Source: Streptomyces sp. PR69 (lineage in GTDB: Bacteria; Actinomycetota; Actinomycetes; Streptomycetales; Streptomycetaceae). Taken from it: a stretch of 64,000 bases of DNA. How positions within the stretch are numbered: the first letter of the stretch is position 1; each line of letters opens with the position of its first letter. Positions 27,109 to 37,431 of the stretch are shown here, piece by piece. The stretch is taken from assembly GCF_026420845.1 (NCBI RefSeq), contig NZ_JAOWCB010000001.1, positions 248,001 through 312,000 of the forward strand, read 5' to 3'. The position numbers and the translations under genes were made by a program. A model generated the notes under the pieces. The model saw nothing but the letters and a program-made list of their open reading frames with translations, ran no database searches and was not told where the DNA came from.

Positions 27109-27166
27109 GGCCGTCTCCGGGCCACGTACGGCACCCATCGATGTCACTCCGGGGCCCTCAGGGAGG

Positions 27167-28249
<1,083 letters not shown>

Positions 28250-28260
28250 TCCCGGGCCGT

Positions 28261-28266
28261 TAGCAT
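28261..28266 (+). promoter_or_regulatory. Possible pgk -10 element
   Basis: TAGCAT lies 11 nt after the gap stop and 6 nt before a GTG at 28273 that is in frame with pgk. It may start a pgk transcript, giving either a 95-nt leader or an N-terminally extended product. Confidence 0.35.
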
Positions 28267-28368
28267 CCCGATGTGAGCGAAGGGGCTCGGACAGCGCGCG
28301 CAGCGCCGTTCGGGCCCCATCGCTTGCGTCGACCCCTCGTTGCCCTCCCAAGGAGCAGTGTGACCACC

Positions 28369-29580
28369 ATGAAGACCATCGACGAACTCCTCGCCGAAGG
28401 GGTCGCAGGCAAGCGCGTCTTCGTCCGCGCCGACCTCAATGTGCCGCTCGACGGCACGGCCATCACGGACGACGGCCGTATCCGCGCCGTCCAGCCGACC
28501 ATCGCCAGGCTGGCCGAGGCGGGCGCGCGCGTCGTCGTCGCCTCCCACCTGGGCCGCCCCAAGGGCGCCCCGGACCCCGCCTTCTCGCTCGCCCCGGCCG
28601 CCAAGCGGCTCGGCGAACTGCTCGGCGCCGATGTCGCCTTCGCGACCGACACGGTCGGCGACTCCGCCCGCTCCGTCGTCGCCGGCCTTGCGGACGGGCA
28701 GGTCGCCGTCATCGAGAACCTGCGCTTCAACGCCGGGGAGACCAGCAAGGACGACGCCGAGCGCGGCGCGTTCGCGGATCAGCTCGCGCAGCTCGCGGAT
28801 GTGTACGTGGGCGACGGCTTCGGCGCCGTGCACCGTAAGCACGCCTCCGTCTACGACCTTCCCGCCCGCCTTCCGCACGCCGCCGGCCACCTCATCGCGG
28901 CCGAGGTCGACGTGCTGAAGAAGCTCACCGAGGAGGCGCGCCGGCCGTATGTCGTCGTCCTCGGCGGGGCGAAGGTCTCCGACAAGCTCGGCGTCATCGA
29001 CGAGCTGCTCGGCAGGGCCGACCGCATTCTCATCGGCGGCGGCATGGCCTACACCTTCCTCAAGGCCAAGGGGTACGAGGTCGGCATCAGCCTGCTGCAG
29101 GAGGACCAGATCCCGACCGTGACGGAGTACATGGAGCGGGCCGAGAAGAACGGCGTCGAGCTGGTGCTCCCGGTCGACGTCCTCGCCGCCAAGGACTTCC
29201 CCGACCTCAAGGGCAAGACCCCCGCCGAGTACATCACCGCCGACGCCGACGCCATCCCCGCCGACCAGGAGGGCCTGGACATCGGCCCCAAGACCAGGGA
29301 ACTGTTCGCCTCGAAGATCGAAGACGCCGCGACCGTCTTCTGGAACGGCCCGCTCGGCGTCTTCGAGCACCCGGACTACGCGGGCGGCACCCGCGCCATC
29401 GCCCAGGCGCTGCTCGACAGCGACGGCTTCACCGTCGTCGGCGGCGGCGACTCGGCCGCGGCCGTGCGCACGCTGGGCTTCGACGAGAACGCATTCGGCC
29501 ATATCTCGACCGGCGGCGGCGCCAGCCTCGAATACCTCGAGGGCAAGACGCTCCCCGGCCTCGCAGCACTGGAGGACTGA
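28369..29580 (+). CDS. pgk: Phosphoglycerate kinase
   Basis: PGK transfers phosphate from 1,3-bisphosphoglycerate to ADP. The 403-residue protein has the substrate-binding [11 protein letters not shown] near residue 17, SHLGRPKG near 56, ENLRFNAGE, the hinge and ATP-site [15 protein letters not shown] near 200, and the C-terminal GGGDSAAAV and [18 protein letters not shown] 28369 gives the length typical of Streptomyces PGK; an in-frame GTG at 28360 sits only 4 nt after AGGAG. The tpiA start follows the stop by 8 nt. Confidence 0.97.
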   Translation: MKTIDELLAEGVAGKRVFVRADLNVPLDGTAITDDGRIRAVQPTIARLAEAGARVVVASHLGRPKGAPDPAFSLAPAAKRLGELLGADVAFATDTVGDSARSVVAGLADGQVAVIENLRFNAGETSKDDAERGAFADQLAQLADVYVGDGFGAVHRKHASVYDLPARLPHAAGHLIAAEVDVLKKLTEEARRPYVVVLGGAKVSDKLGVIDELLGRADRILIGGGMAYTFLKAKGYEVGISLLQEDQIPTVTEYMERAEKNGVELVLPVDVLAAKDFPDLKGKTPAEYITADADAIPADQEGLDIGPKTRELFASKIEDAATVFWNGPLGVFEHPDYAGGTRAIAQALLDSDGFTVVGGGDSAAAVRTLGFDENAFGHISTGGGASLEYLEGKTLPGLAALED

Positions 29581-29588
29581 CCCTTTCC

Positions 29589-30374
29589 ATGAGTAATCTG
29601 ACTCATCGCATCCCGCTGATGGCGGGCAACTGGAAGATGAACCTCAACCACCTTGAGGCCATCGCCCATGTCCAGAAGCTTGCCTTCGCGCTCGCCGACA
29701 AGGACTACGAGGCCGTCGAGGTCGCCGTCCTGCCGCCCTTCACCGATCTGCGCTCCGTGCAGACCCTGGTCGACGGCGACAAGCTGAAGATCAAGTACGG
29801 CTCGCAGGACATCTCGGCGCAGGACTCCGGCGCATACACCGGTGAGATCTCCGGGCCGATGCTGTCCAAGCTGAAGTGCACCTTCGCCGTGGTCGGCCAC
29901 TCCGAGCGCCGCCAGTACCACGCCGAGAACGACGAGCTGTGCAACGCCAAGGTGAAGGCCGCCTTCAAGCACGGTCTGACCCCGATCCTGTGCGTCGGCG
30001 AGGGGCTCGACATCCGCAAGGCCGGGCAGCAGGTCCAGTTCACCCTGAACCAGCTCGACGGCGGCCTGAAGGACGTCCCGGCCGAGCAGGCCGAGACCAT
30101 CGTGATCGCATACGAGCCGGTGTGGGCCATCGGCACCGGCGAGGTCGCGACCCCCGAGGACGCCCAGGAGGTCTGCGGCGCGATCCGCAAGCGGCTGGCC
30201 GAGCTGTACTCGCAGGATGTCGCGGACAAGATCCGCATCCAGTACGGCGGCTCGGTGAAGTCCGGGAACGTCGCCGCGATCATGGCGCAGCCCGATGTGG
30301 ACGGCGCCCTGGTGGGCGGCGCCTCGCTGGACGCCGACGAATTCGTCAAGATCGTCCGCTTCCGCGACCAGTGA
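29589..30374 (+). CDS. tpiA: Triosephosphate isomerase
   Basis: TPI interconverts dihydroxyacetone phosphate and glyceraldehyde-3-phosphate. The 261-residue product shows NWKMN with catalytic Lys16, VVGHSERR with the electrophilic His, [11 protein letters not shown] with the catalytic Glu and the flexible loop, and YGGSVKSGN with GALVGGASL for phosphate binding. ATG 29589 lies 8 nt after the pgk stop; the only GGAGG lies within the end of pgk, 14 nt upstream, so translation is probably coupled to pgk. A strong hairpin follows the gene. Confidence 0.97.
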   Translation: MSNLTHRIPLMAGNWKMNLNHLEAIAHVQKLAFALADKDYEAVEVAVLPPFTDLRSVQTLVDGDKLKIKYGSQDISAQDSGAYTGEISGPMLSKLKCTFAVVGHSERRQYHAENDELCNAKVKAAFKHGLTPILCVGEGLDIRKAGQQVQFTLNQLDGGLKDVPAEQAETIVIAYEPVWAIGTGEVATPEDAQEVCGAIRKRLAELYSQDVADKIRIQYGGSVKSGNVAAIMAQPDVDGALVGGASLDADEFVKIVRFRDQ

Positions 30375-30416
30375 CACGACCAGTGAGTAGGCGCTAGCGC
30401 CGATACGTCGTACCCT

Positions 30417-30459
30417 TGCGGGGGTCCGGGGAATGCCCGAAGCAGCCCGGACCCCCGCA
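30417..30459 (+). terminator. Terminator after tpiA
   Basis: TGCGGGGGTCCGGG (30417-30430) pairs perfectly over 14 bp with 30446-30459 around a 15-nt loop, followed by GTCCGTTTCTT. It separates the glycolytic operon from secG. Confidence 0.85.
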
Positions 30460-30504
30460 GTCCGTTTCTTGACTCCGTCAATGTCCGAGGAAGTTGGTCC
30501 AGCC

Positions 30505-30741
30505 GTGGTTATGGGGTTCTCGATCGCCCTGATCGTCTTCAGCCTGCTGCTGATGCTGCTGGTGCTGATGCACAAGGGGAAGGGCGGCGGCCTCTCCGAC
30601 ATGTTCGGCGGCGGCATGCAGTCGTCCGTCGGCGGCTCCTCGGTCGCCGAGCGCAACCTCGACCGGATCACGGTCGTGGTCGGTCTGCTGTGGTTCGCGT
30701 GCATTGTCACACTCGGTCTGCTGATGAAGCTGGACAGCTGA
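30505..30741 (+). CDS. secG: Preprotein translocase subunit SecG
   Basis: SecG is the small third subunit of the SecYEG channel. The 78-residue protein has two transmembrane segments (FSIALIVFSLLLMLLVLMHKGKG, VVVGLLWFACIVTLGLLM) joined by the conserved loop GGGLSDMFGGG and SSVAERNLDR. I chose GTG at 30505 because GAGGAAG lies 11 nt upstream; ATG at 30511 and at 30481 are alternatives. A perfect TTGACT -35 at 30469 may belong to its promoter, but no matching -10 is seen. Clustering of secG with gap-pgk-tpiA is widespread in bacteria. Confidence 0.93.
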   Translation: MVMGFSIALIVFSLLLMLLVLMHKGKGGGLSDMFGGGMQSSVGGSSVAERNLDRITVVVGLLWFACIVTLGLLMKLDS

Positions 30742-30783
30742 CCAGGACTTACCCGTCTCGGGGGTGGGGTGTAACTCCAATCA

Positions 30784-30812
30784 CTGGACGAGCGTTGGGC
30801 CTTACGTAAACT
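30784..30812 (+). promoter_or_regulatory. Candidate promoter of rbpA-like gene
   Basis: CTGGAC (30784-30789) and TAAACT (30807-30812) are separated by exactly 17 nt, a good vegetative-type promoter in the 135-nt gap after secG. Transcription would start near 30819, about 58 nt before the gene. Confidence 0.55.
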
Positions 30813-30876
30813 GGGGCACCCGCGGCGCAGCCGCTGTGAGACGCTGTGCAGCACCATCACGCAGGGAGTTACGACC

Positions 30877-31212
30877 GTGGCAAGTGGCAACGCGATCCGG
30901 GGAAGCCGGGTCGGAGCGGGGCCGATGGGCGAGGCTGAGCGAGGCGAGTCAGCACCCCGCCTGCGCATCTCCTTCTGGTGCTCGAACGGGCACGAGACGC
31001 AGCCGAGCTTCGCCAGCGACGCACAGGTCCCGGACACCTGGGACTGTCCGCGCTGCGGCTTCCCGGCGGGGCAGGACCGGGACAATCCGCCGGACCCGCC
31101 GCGCACCGAGCCGTACAAGACACACCTCGCGTATGTGCGTGAACGGCGCACGGACGCGGATGGAGAGGCGATTCTCGCGGAGGCGCTCGCGAAACTGCGG
31201 GGCGAGATCTAG
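30877..31212 (+). CDS. RbpA-family RNA polymerase-binding protein (paralogue)
   Basis: This 111-residue protein belongs to the actinobacterial RbpA family, which binds the principal sigma factor and stabilises the open promoter complex. It begins with the RbpA-type N-tail AIRGSRVGAG, has a zinc-ribbon core with Cys35, His39, Cys57 and Cys60 (CSNGH and CPRC), a basic linker, and the sigma-interaction helix region THLAYVRERRTDADGEAILAEALAKL. It lacks the MLxERR form (THWDMLMERR) seen in the main RbpA, so it is probably the second paralogue (RbpB-like). GGGAG lies 8 nt before GTG 30877. Confidence 0.85.
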   Translation: MASGNAIRGSRVGAGPMGEAERGESAPRLRISFWCSNGHETQPSFASDAQVPDTWDCPRCGFPAGQDRDNPPDPPRTEPYKTHLAYVRERRTDADGEAILAEALAKLRGEI

Positions 31213-31416
31213 GAGTTGCGGTCCGGTTGGGCACCGAAGGGTGGCCGACCGGACCTTTTGCTGCCTGACCTGGGGCTCTGCCCCAGACCCCGCGCCTCAA
31301 ACGCCGGCGAGGCTGGAAAATCCAGCCCGTCCGGCGCTTGAGGACAAAACAAGCCCCGCCGGCGTTTGAGGCGCGGAGGTCCGGGGGCGGAGCCCCCGGT
31401 TACGGGGAGGGGCGGG
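31213..31416. repeat. Intergenic palindromic repeats
   Basis: The gap contains CTGGGGC-TCT-GCCCCAG (31270-31286), GGCTGGA-AAA-TCCAGCC near 31311, two opposed copies of GCCGGCGTTTGAGGCG-like words, and GGGGGCGGAGCCCCC near 31384. It is the same repeat family as at 9.5, 23.9, 45.9 and 59.5 kb. Confidence 0.75.
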
Positions 31417-32649
31417 GTGGGGGAAACGGCACCGGTCAGTGAAGGCACGCAGCAACACGCGCCCGCCTGGCGCGGCGGCTTCGGCCGGCTCTGGGCCGCC
31501 GCGGCCGTCTCCAAGTTCGGGGATTCGCTGCGCATCGCGGCCATGCCCCTCCTCGCCGTCTCGCTCACCGACGACCCGCTGCTCATCGCGTCCGTCACGG
31601 CCTGCGGCTATCTGCCATGGCTGCTGTTCGGGCTGGTCGGCGGGGCGGTCGCCGACCGGGTGGACCAGCGGCGGGCGATGTGGACCGTGGACCTCGTCCG
31701 CGGAGTCCTGATGGCCGGCTTCGCCGCGGCCGTCTGGCTGGACGCCCATTCGATCGCGCTGCTGATCGCGGCGGCCTTTGTGCTCACCGCGCTGCAGACG
31801 GTGTTCGACAACGCCGCCACCGCTCTGCTGCCCACCCTGGTGGAGGCCGGTGCGCTGGGCAGCGCCAATGCCCGGCTGATGACCACCCAGCAGATCGTGG
31901 GCAGTTTTCTGTCCGCTCCGGCGGCGCCGGTGCTGCTCGCGGCGGGCGCGGCCGTGCCGTACGCGGTCGATGCGGCCACCTATGCCGTGGCGGCCGTCCT
32001 CATCGCCTCGCTGCGGATACAGGGGCCACAGGGGCCGCCGCGGGCGCCCGGACCCGCCGGGAGCACCCTGCGCGGCCAGATCGCGGAAGGGCTGCGCCAT
32101 CTGTGGCGGGACAGGGCGTTGCGCGGCCTGTGCATCGCCACCACCATCTGCAATGTCGGCATGGGCGCGCTCATCGCCACCCTCGTCGTCCATGTCACCG
32201 TCTGGCTGGACGCCGGGACCGCCGGATACGCGGCCGTGCTCACCGCCTTCGGCGCGGGCAGCGTCGTCGGCGGACTGGCGGCCGGCCGTCTCGCCGACCG
32301 GATCGGGCGCATACGCAGCGTGTTCCTCGCAGCTCTGGTGCAGACGGGCGCACTGGTGGCCATGGGCTCGGTGCGCGCCCTGTGGGCGACGATCGCGGCG
32401 ATGGCCGTGTTCGCCGTGATGGGCATGGTGTGGAACGTCAATCAGACGACGCTGATGCAGCAGCGCAGCCCCGCCGGGATGCTGGGCCGTGTCAGCGCGG
32501 CCATCCGCACCCTCGCCGTCGCGGGTGCGCCGCTCGGCGCACTGCTCGGCGGCGCGGCGGCCGGGGCCCTGGGGCCGAACGCCCCCGCGCTGTTGGCCGC
32601 GGCGCTCTTCGTGCCGGCCGTGGCCGCACTGAGCGGTCTGATCAATTAG
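31417..32649 (+). CDS. MFS transporter (exporter type)
   Basis: This 410-residue major facilitator has 10-12 hydrophobic segments. It has the MFS loop motif VGGAVADRVDQRRAMWTVDLVR between helices 2 and 3 and its second-half counterpart GGLAAGRLADRIGRIRS. FDNAATALLPTLVEAGALGSANA is typical of the enterobactin-exporter-like group (MFS_3), often drug or siderophore exporters. Substrate is unknown. GTG 31417 follows GGGGAGGGG. It lies within the repeat-flanked segment between the RbpA-like gene and pgi and has no linked regulator. Confidence 0.85.
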   Translation: MGETAPVSEGTQQHAPAWRGGFGRLWAAAAVSKFGDSLRIAAMPLLAVSLTDDPLLIASVTACGYLPWLLFGLVGGAVADRVDQRRAMWTVDLVRGVLMAGFAAAVWLDAHSIALLIAAAFVLTALQTVFDNAATALLPTLVEAGALGSANARLMTTQQIVGSFLSAPAAPVLLAAGAAVPYAVDAATYAVAAVLIASLRIQGPQGPPRAPGPAGSTLRGQIAEGLRHLWRDRALRGLCIATTICNVGMGALIATLVVHVTVWLDAGTAGYAAVLTAFGAGSVVGGLAAGRLADRIGRIRSVFLAALVQTGALVAMGSVRALWATIAAMAVFAVMGMVWNVNQTTLMQQRSPAGMLGRVSAAIRTLAVAGAPLGALLGGAAAGALGPNAPALLAAALFVPAVAALSGLIN

Positions 32650-32705
32650 GTTGGTGACGCAGCGGGGCATGCAGGCAGGTACGAGAAGAATGGGCGATGT
32701 CCTAG

Positions 32706-34358
32706 ATGAACGCACAAGGACGCACGCGACTTAACCAGACCCCGGAATGGGCCGCTCTCGGCAAGCATCGCGAACAGCTCGGAGACACCCATCTGCGCGA
32801 GCTGTTCGCGGCCGACGCCGCCCGCGGCGGGCGGTACACCCTCCGGGTGGGCGATCTGTACCTCGACTACTCGAAGCATCTCGCGACCGACGAGACACTG
32901 CGGCTGCTGCGCGAACTGGCCGCCGCCACCGGCGTCGCCGAGCTGCGGGACGCCATGTTCCGCGGCGAGAAGATCAACACCACCGAGGGCCGCGCCGTGC
33001 TGCACACCGCGCTGCGCGCGCCCCGGGACGCCGTCATCGAGGTCGACGGCGAGAACGTGGTGCCGGGTGTGCACGCGGTGCTCGACAAGATGCGCGCCTT
33101 CTCCGACCAGATCAGGTCGGGCCGGTGGACCGGTCACACCGGCAGGCCTGTCAGGAACATCGTCAACATCGGCATCGGCGGCTCCGATCTGGGCCCCGCC
33201 ATGGCCTATGAGGTGCTGCGTTCCTACACCGCACGGGATCTGACGTTCCGTTTCGTCTCCAACGTCGACGGCGCCGATCTGCACGAGGCCGTCAGGGATC
33301 TGGACCCGGCCGAGACGCTGTTCATCATCGCGTCCAAGACCTTCACCACCATCGAGACCATCACCAACGCGACATCCGCGCGCACCTGGCTGCTCGACGG
33401 CCTCGGCGGCGACGAGAGCGCCGTCGCCAAGCACTTCGTCGCCCTGTCGACCAATGCGGAGAAGGTCGCCGAGTTCGGCATCGACACGGCCAATATGTTC
33501 GAGTTCTGGGACTGGGTCGGCGGCCGCTACTCCTATGACTCCGCGATCGGCCTCTCCCTGATGATCGCCATCGGTCCGGACCGGTTCGGCGAGATGCTCG
33601 ACGGCTTCCGGCTCGTCGACGAGCACTTCCGCAATGCCCCGCCGGAGGCCAACGCACCGCTGCTGCTGGGGCTTCTCGGGGTCTGGTACGGCGCGTTCTT
33701 CGACGCCCAGTCGCACGCGGTGCTGCCGTACTCGCACTATCTGAGCAAGTTCACCGCCTATCTGCAGCAGCTCGACATGGAGTCCAACGGCAAGTCCGTG
33801 GACCGCGAGGGGAACCCGGTGGACTGGCAGACCGGCCCGGTGGTCTGGGGCACTCCGGGCACCAACGGCCAGCACGCCTACTACCAGCTGATCCACCAGG
33901 GCACCAAGGTCATTCCGGCGGACTTCATCGGCTTCGCCAAGCCCGTGGACGATCTGCCGCCCTTCCTCATCGCCCAGCACGATCTGCTGATGGCCAACTT
34001 CTTCGCCCAGACGCAGGCGCTCGCCTTCGGCAAGACGCCGGAGGAGGTGCGGGCGGAGGGCGTGCCCGAGGAGCTGGTCGCGCACAAGACGTTCCGCGGC
34101 AACCATCCGACGACCACGATCCTCGCCGACGAGCTGACCCCCTCCGTGCTGGGCCAGCTGATCGCGCTGTACGAGCACAAGGTCTTCGTCCAGGGCGCGA
34201 TCTGGAACATCGACTCCTTCGACCAGTGGGGCGTCGAACTCGGCAAGGTGCTGGCCAAGAAGATCGAGCCCGTGCTGACCGAAGGAGCGGGCGGCGACCA
34301 GCTCGACTCCTCGACGGCCACGCTCGCCGCCGCGTACCGCGCCCGCCGGGGCCGCTGA
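32706..34358 (+). CDS. pgi: Glucose-6-phosphate isomerase
   Basis: PGI interconverts glucose-6-phosphate and fructose-6-phosphate, linking the neighbouring glycolytic and pentose-phosphate genes. The 550-residue product carries [20 protein letters not shown] near residue 156, the phosphate-binding [12 protein letters not shown] near 210, [14 protein letters not shown] (PGI signature 1), the catalytic Glu region [24 protein letters not shown] with the ring-opening His, and the C-terminal signature with catalytic Lys, DQWGVELGK. No strong Shine-Dalgarno lies before ATG 32706. Confidence 0.97.
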   Translation: MNAQGRTRLNQTPEWAALGKHREQLGDTHLRELFAADAARGGRYTLRVGDLYLDYSKHLATDETLRLLRELAAATGVAELRDAMFRGEKINTTEGRAVLHTALRAPRDAVIEVDGENVVPGVHAVLDKMRAFSDQIRSGRWTGHTGRPVRNIVNIGIGGSDLGPAMAYEVLRSYTARDLTFRFVSNVDGADLHEAVRDLDPAETLFIIASKTFTTIETITNATSARTWLLDGLGGDESAVAKHFVALSTNAEKVAEFGIDTANMFEFWDWVGGRYSYDSAIGLSLMIAIGPDRFGEMLDGFRLVDEHFRNAPPEANAPLLLGLLGVWYGAFFDAQSHAVLPYSHYLSKFTAYLQQLDMESNGKSVDREGNPVDWQTGPVVWGTPGTNGQHAYYQLIHQGTKVIPADFIGFAKPVDDLPPFLIAQHDLLMANFFAQTQALAFGKTPEEVRAEGVPEELVAHKTFRGNHPTTTILADELTPSVLGQLIALYEHKVFVQGAIWNIDSFDQWGVELGKVLAKKIEPVLTEGAGGDQLDSSTATLAAAYRARRGR

Positions 34359-34362
34359 TCCG

Positions 34363-34863
34363 ATGGCGGGGGAGAAGACGGTCCGGCTCAGACCGCCCGG
34401 CAACCGGCTGAACCAGCGGGCCGTCCCCTGGTGGCGCGTGCAGTGCCTGCTGACCGCGGCCGTGCCCGTCGGAGTGCTCGCCGTGCTGGCCGTGTTCCTC
34501 GGGTCCGCCGGCCGCTGGCTGCTCATCGCGGCCGGTGCGGCAGCCCTGCTGGGGCTCGCCGCGACCGCCTTCTTCCCCGCCTGGTGGTACCGGGTGCACC
34601 GCTGGGAGGTCACCGACGAGGCGGTGTACGTCCGCACGGGTGCGTTCTGGCAGGAGTGGCGGATCGCGCCCATGTCCCGGATCCAGACCGTGGACACGAT
34701 GCGCGGACCGCTGGAGCAGGTGTTCCGGCTGGCGACGGTGACGGTCACCACCGCCTCCGCGCGGGGCGAGATCAAGATCCAGGGCCTGGACCATGAAACG
34801 GCGGCGGACCTCGCCGAGCAGCTGACCCGGATAACCCAGGCCACGCCCGGAGACGCGACATGA
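34363..34863 (+). CDS. Membrane protein with bacterial PH domain (bPH2/DUF304)
   Basis: This 166-residue protein has two transmembrane helices (residues about 28-66) followed by a bacterial pleckstrin-like domain: WYRVHRWEVTDEAVYVRTGAFWQEWRIAPMSRIQTVDTMRGPLEQVFRLATVTVTTASARGE has the typical bPH2 signature. The family is often found in pairs with a larger multi-domain relative; in Bacillus, YdbS/YdbT of this type confer resistance to amylocyclicin-like bacteriocins. It overlaps the next gene by 4 nt (ATGA) and follows pgi by 4 nt, so it may be read from pgi. Confidence 0.85.
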   Translation: MAGEKTVRLRPPGNRLNQRAVPWWRVQCLLTAAVPVGVLAVLAVFLGSAGRWLLIAAGAAALLGLAATAFFPAWWYRVHRWEVTDEAVYVRTGAFWQEWRIAPMSRIQTVDTMRGPLEQVFRLATVTVTTASARGEIKIQGLDHETAADLAEQLTRITQATPGDAT

Positions 34864-36536
34864 ACGCGCCTGCCCCTGACGGCGGCGGCTCGGGGCCGGC
34901 ACCCGGAGGGCCTGAGTCTGGGTCGGCGCCCGCGTGCGGGCCCGCGCCCGGACCGGTCCCCGTTCCCGGACCGACGCCCCAGTCCTCCGCCCGCGGGCCC
35001 GTGCCGGGGCCGTCCGCGCGTGACGGCGACGGGTGGCGGCGGCTCGATCCCCGTACCGTCTGGGTGACCGGGCTGGTCATGACCGGCGTCGCCGGCGGAG
35101 CGGCCCTGCCCGTGTTCTTCGGGCTCGCCGGGGGCCTGCCGCTCGGGCAGGCCGCCGCTCTGGTGCTGGCCGGGGCCGTCCTGCTCGTCGCGGCGGCCGT
35201 GGGCGCGGACTATGTGCGCTGGCGCAGAACCCGCTATCGCATCGGGCCCGAGCGCGCCGAACTCCACACCGGGCTGCTGCTGATAAAGCGCCGCTCCCTG
35301 GCCAGAGAGCGGATTCGCAGCGTCGATCTGACGGCCAATGTGCTGCAGCGGCTGCTCGGCCTGGTGAAGGTGCGCATCGGCACCGGAGAGCAGACCGGGA
35401 CCGGCGAGTCCACGCTGGAGCTGGACCCCGTCTCCAGAACGGAGGGCGAACGGCTGCGCCGGGAGCTGATCGCCCGTGCACCGCGCGCCGCGGCCGCGGA
35501 GCACCACCGCGACGGCCTGCTCGCCGCACTGGATCTCCGGTGGATCCGCTATGCGCCGGTCTCCTTTGTCGCACCCGTCCTCGGCGGTGCGGCAGTCGGC
35601 GCGGTGCTCCAGGTCAGCGAGTGGTTCGGGATGCAGGGAGAGGTCGTCGAGTGGGTGCGGGAGCTGTTCAGGGCCACGCCCGTCGTGCTGACCGTCGCGG
35701 TCCTGGCTCTCGCGGCGCTCGTCGCGGGCGTCGTCGGCGCGCTCGCCTTCTGGATCGAGATGTGGTGGGGCTACCGGCTGGAGCGGGAGCCGGGCGGCAC
35801 CCTGCGGGTGCGCAGGGGGCTGCTCACCGCGCGCTCGATCTCCATCGAGGAGCGGCGGCTGCGCGGAGTCGAGCTCGTCGAGCCGCTCGGCGTACGGCTG
35901 TTCGGAGCGGGGCGGCTCGACGCGGTCGCCACCGGGCTGGTCAGGGAGGACGACCACCAGCACGCGGGACACCAGGCGCTGCTGCCCGCGGTGCCCACAG
36001 CCGCCGCGCACGAGGTCGCGGCACAGGTCCTCAAGGAGGCGTCGACGCCCCTGGGCGCGCCCCTGACCGTCCATCCGCCGGCGGCGCGGACCCGCAGACT
36101 CCGCTGGGCGCTCATGGCCGTGCTGGTGCCGGCGGCGCTGCTCGCCGCGCTGGGCGTCTGGGTCACTCCGGTCCTGCTGTCCGTCGCGGCGGGATGGACA
36201 GCGGTGGGAGTGCCGGTCGCGGTGCTCTTGGCGCGTGACGCGTACCGGAATCTGGGGCATGGCATCAGCGGCGCGTATCTGGTCGCCCGCAGCGGAACGA
36301 CACGGCGCTCCACGGTCGCGCTCCAGCGGAGCGGAGTGATCGGCTGGACGGTCAGACAGTCCTACTTCCAGCGGCGGGCGGGGCTGATCACCCTCACCGC
36401 GACGACGGCCGCGGGGGCGGGCGCGTACGACGTCTACGACGCGGAGGAGAGCGAGGGCCTGCGCTTCGCGGCCACCGCGGCCCCCGGTGTGCTGGAACCC
36501 TTCCTGCAGCCCGTCCCGGAGGAGCAGCCCGGTTGA
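34860..36536 (+). CDS. Multi-bPH2 membrane protein (YdbT-like)
   Basis: This 558-residue protein pairs with the preceding gene. After a Pro/Gly-rich cytosolic start of about 60 residues it has three units, each of paired transmembrane helices plus a bPH2 domain: YRIGPERAELHTGLLLIKRRSLARERIRSVDLTANVLQRLLGLVKVRIGTG, YRLEREPGGTLRVRRGLLTARSISIEERRLRGVELVEPLGVRLFGAGRLDAVATG, and the last beginning LVARSGTTRRSTVALQRSGVIGW. The DHQHAGHQALLP stretch is His-rich and may bind metal. Function in Streptomyces is unknown; antimicrobial-peptide immunity is a family-based possibility. Confidence 0.85.
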   Translation: MNAPAPDGGGSGPAPGGPESGSAPACGPAPGPVPVPGPTPQSSARGPVPGPSARDGDGWRRLDPRTVWVTGLVMTGVAGGAALPVFFGLAGGLPLGQAAALVLAGAVLLVAAAVGADYVRWRRTRYRIGPERAELHTGLLLIKRRSLARERIRSVDLTANVLQRLLGLVKVRIGTGEQTGTGESTLELDPVSRTEGERLRRELIARAPRAAAAEHHRDGLLAALDLRWIRYAPVSFVAPVLGGAAVGAVLQVSEWFGMQGEVVEWVRELFRATPVVLTVAVLALAALVAGVVGALAFWIEMWWGYRLEREPGGTLRVRRGLLTARSISIEERRLRGVELVEPLGVRLFGAGRLDAVATGLVREDDHQHAGHQALLPAVPTAAAHEVAAQVLKEASTPLGAPLTVHPPAARTRRLRWALMAVLVPAALLAALGVWVTPVLLSVAAGWTAVGVPVAVLLARDAYRNLGHGISGAYLVARSGTTRRSTVALQRSGVIGWTVRQSYFQRRAGLITLTATTAAGAGAYDVYDAEESEGLRFAATAAPGVLEPFLQPVPEEQPG

Positions 36537-36564
36537 TCACGGAGGCCGACGGGAGGTGATCATA

Positions 36565-37401
36565 GTGGGCATGACATCGACCAGCCGCCGTACGCTCCTC
36601 ACCGCGTTCACCGCCGCCGCCGTCACCGGCCCGCTGCTCGGAGGCGTCGCCGCACCGCCCGCCCACGCCGCCGATGACCTGTACGACTCCAACACCGACC
36701 TCTACACCCGGCTCGCGGGGCTGGAGGGCACGGATTTCGCCCGCCGCTACCGGCGGCATCAGCACTTCGACGACAGCCCCGGCCGGACCTACCCCTTCAA
36801 CCGCACCACGATCATGGCCCTGCACGGCGGCAGCATCGAGATCGGCACCTCAGAGCTCTGCCTCGGCATCGCCGGATACCGGCCGGACAGCCTGACGCCG
36901 CTTCAGGACGGCCACGGCGTCCATGACTACTGGATGTTCGAAGGGCTGAAGAACGGGGGGAACAGCGTGCTGCATGTGACCTCCACCCACAACGACGACC
37001 ATGTCGCCGTCTCCATGGCCGCGAGCAGCCTCAATGTGCTGAGTCTGCACGGCTGCTCCACCGCCTCGGCCGGGGCGAGCGGCGTCGTGGTCGTCGGCGG
37101 ACGCAACGAGCGCTTCAAGACGCTGCTGAAGCGGGAGTTCTCCGCCGCGGGCATCGGCTGGCGGGACGGCAGCGAGGTCCCGCACCTCGCGGGCGTCTCC
37201 ACCGCCAATCTGTGCAACCGCACCATGCTCGGCAAGGGCGCACAGCTGGAGATCACCTCCGATCTGCGGGCCGCGATGTTCCGCGTCAACACCCGCGCGG
37301 GGCGGGCCGGCAGCACCAAGGACGAGTTCGACGCGTTCGTCGGCGCATGCCGCAGGGCGATCGCCACCCTGGAGGCCGACCCCGACCAGGTCATCCTCTG
37401 A
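36565..37401 (+). CDS. Tat-secreted poly-gamma-glutamate hydrolase-family protein
   Basis: This 278-residue protein starts with a twin-arginine signal (TSTSRRTLLTAFTAAAVTG, cleavage near AHA-ADD). The mature part matches the phage-derived poly-gamma-glutamate hydrolase family (PghP/YwqK type): the zinc-binding region MALHGGSIEIGTSELC, VTSTHNDD, LSLHGCS and VVVGGRNERF. Phage members degrade polyglutamate capsules; here the substrate could be self-made or foreign polyglutamate. The start is GTG 36565 with GGGAGG 8 nt upstream; GTG 36556 and ATG 36571 are alternatives. The stop is embedded in a CTGACAG tandem repeat. Confidence 0.87.
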   Translation: MGMTSTSRRTLLTAFTAAAVTGPLLGGVAAPPAHAADDLYDSNTDLYTRLAGLEGTDFARRYRRHQHFDDSPGRTYPFNRTTIMALHGGSIEIGTSELCLGIAGYRPDSLTPLQDGHGVHDYWMFEGLKNGGNSVLHVTSTHNDDHVAVSMAASSLNVLSLHGCSTASAGASGVVVVGGRNERFKTLLKREFSAAGIGWRDGSEVPHLAGVSTANLCNRTMLGKGAQLEITSDLRAAMFRVNTRAGRAGSTKDEFDAFVGACRRAIATLEADPDQVIL

Positions 37402-37425
37402 CAGCTGACAGCTGACAGCTGACAA
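37398..37425 (+). repeat. CTGACAG tandem repeat over a stop codon
   Basis: Four tandem 7-bp units, CTGACAG three times and CTGACAA once, begin within the last codons of the polyglutamate hydrolase gene. The first unit contains the TGA stop, and copies in other frames supply backup stops. Confidence 0.85.
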
Positions 37426-37431
37426 CGGCGG

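Noticed and set aside
24102..27134. 1010-codon open frame antisense to the carboxypeptidase gene
   Set aside because: Low-complexity Gly/Val/Asp/Leu composition, no ribosome site, no domain.
32646..36260. 1204-codon open frame antisense to pgi and the bPH2 genes
   Set aside because: It spans several well-supported genes on the other strand and shows no recognisable protein features.
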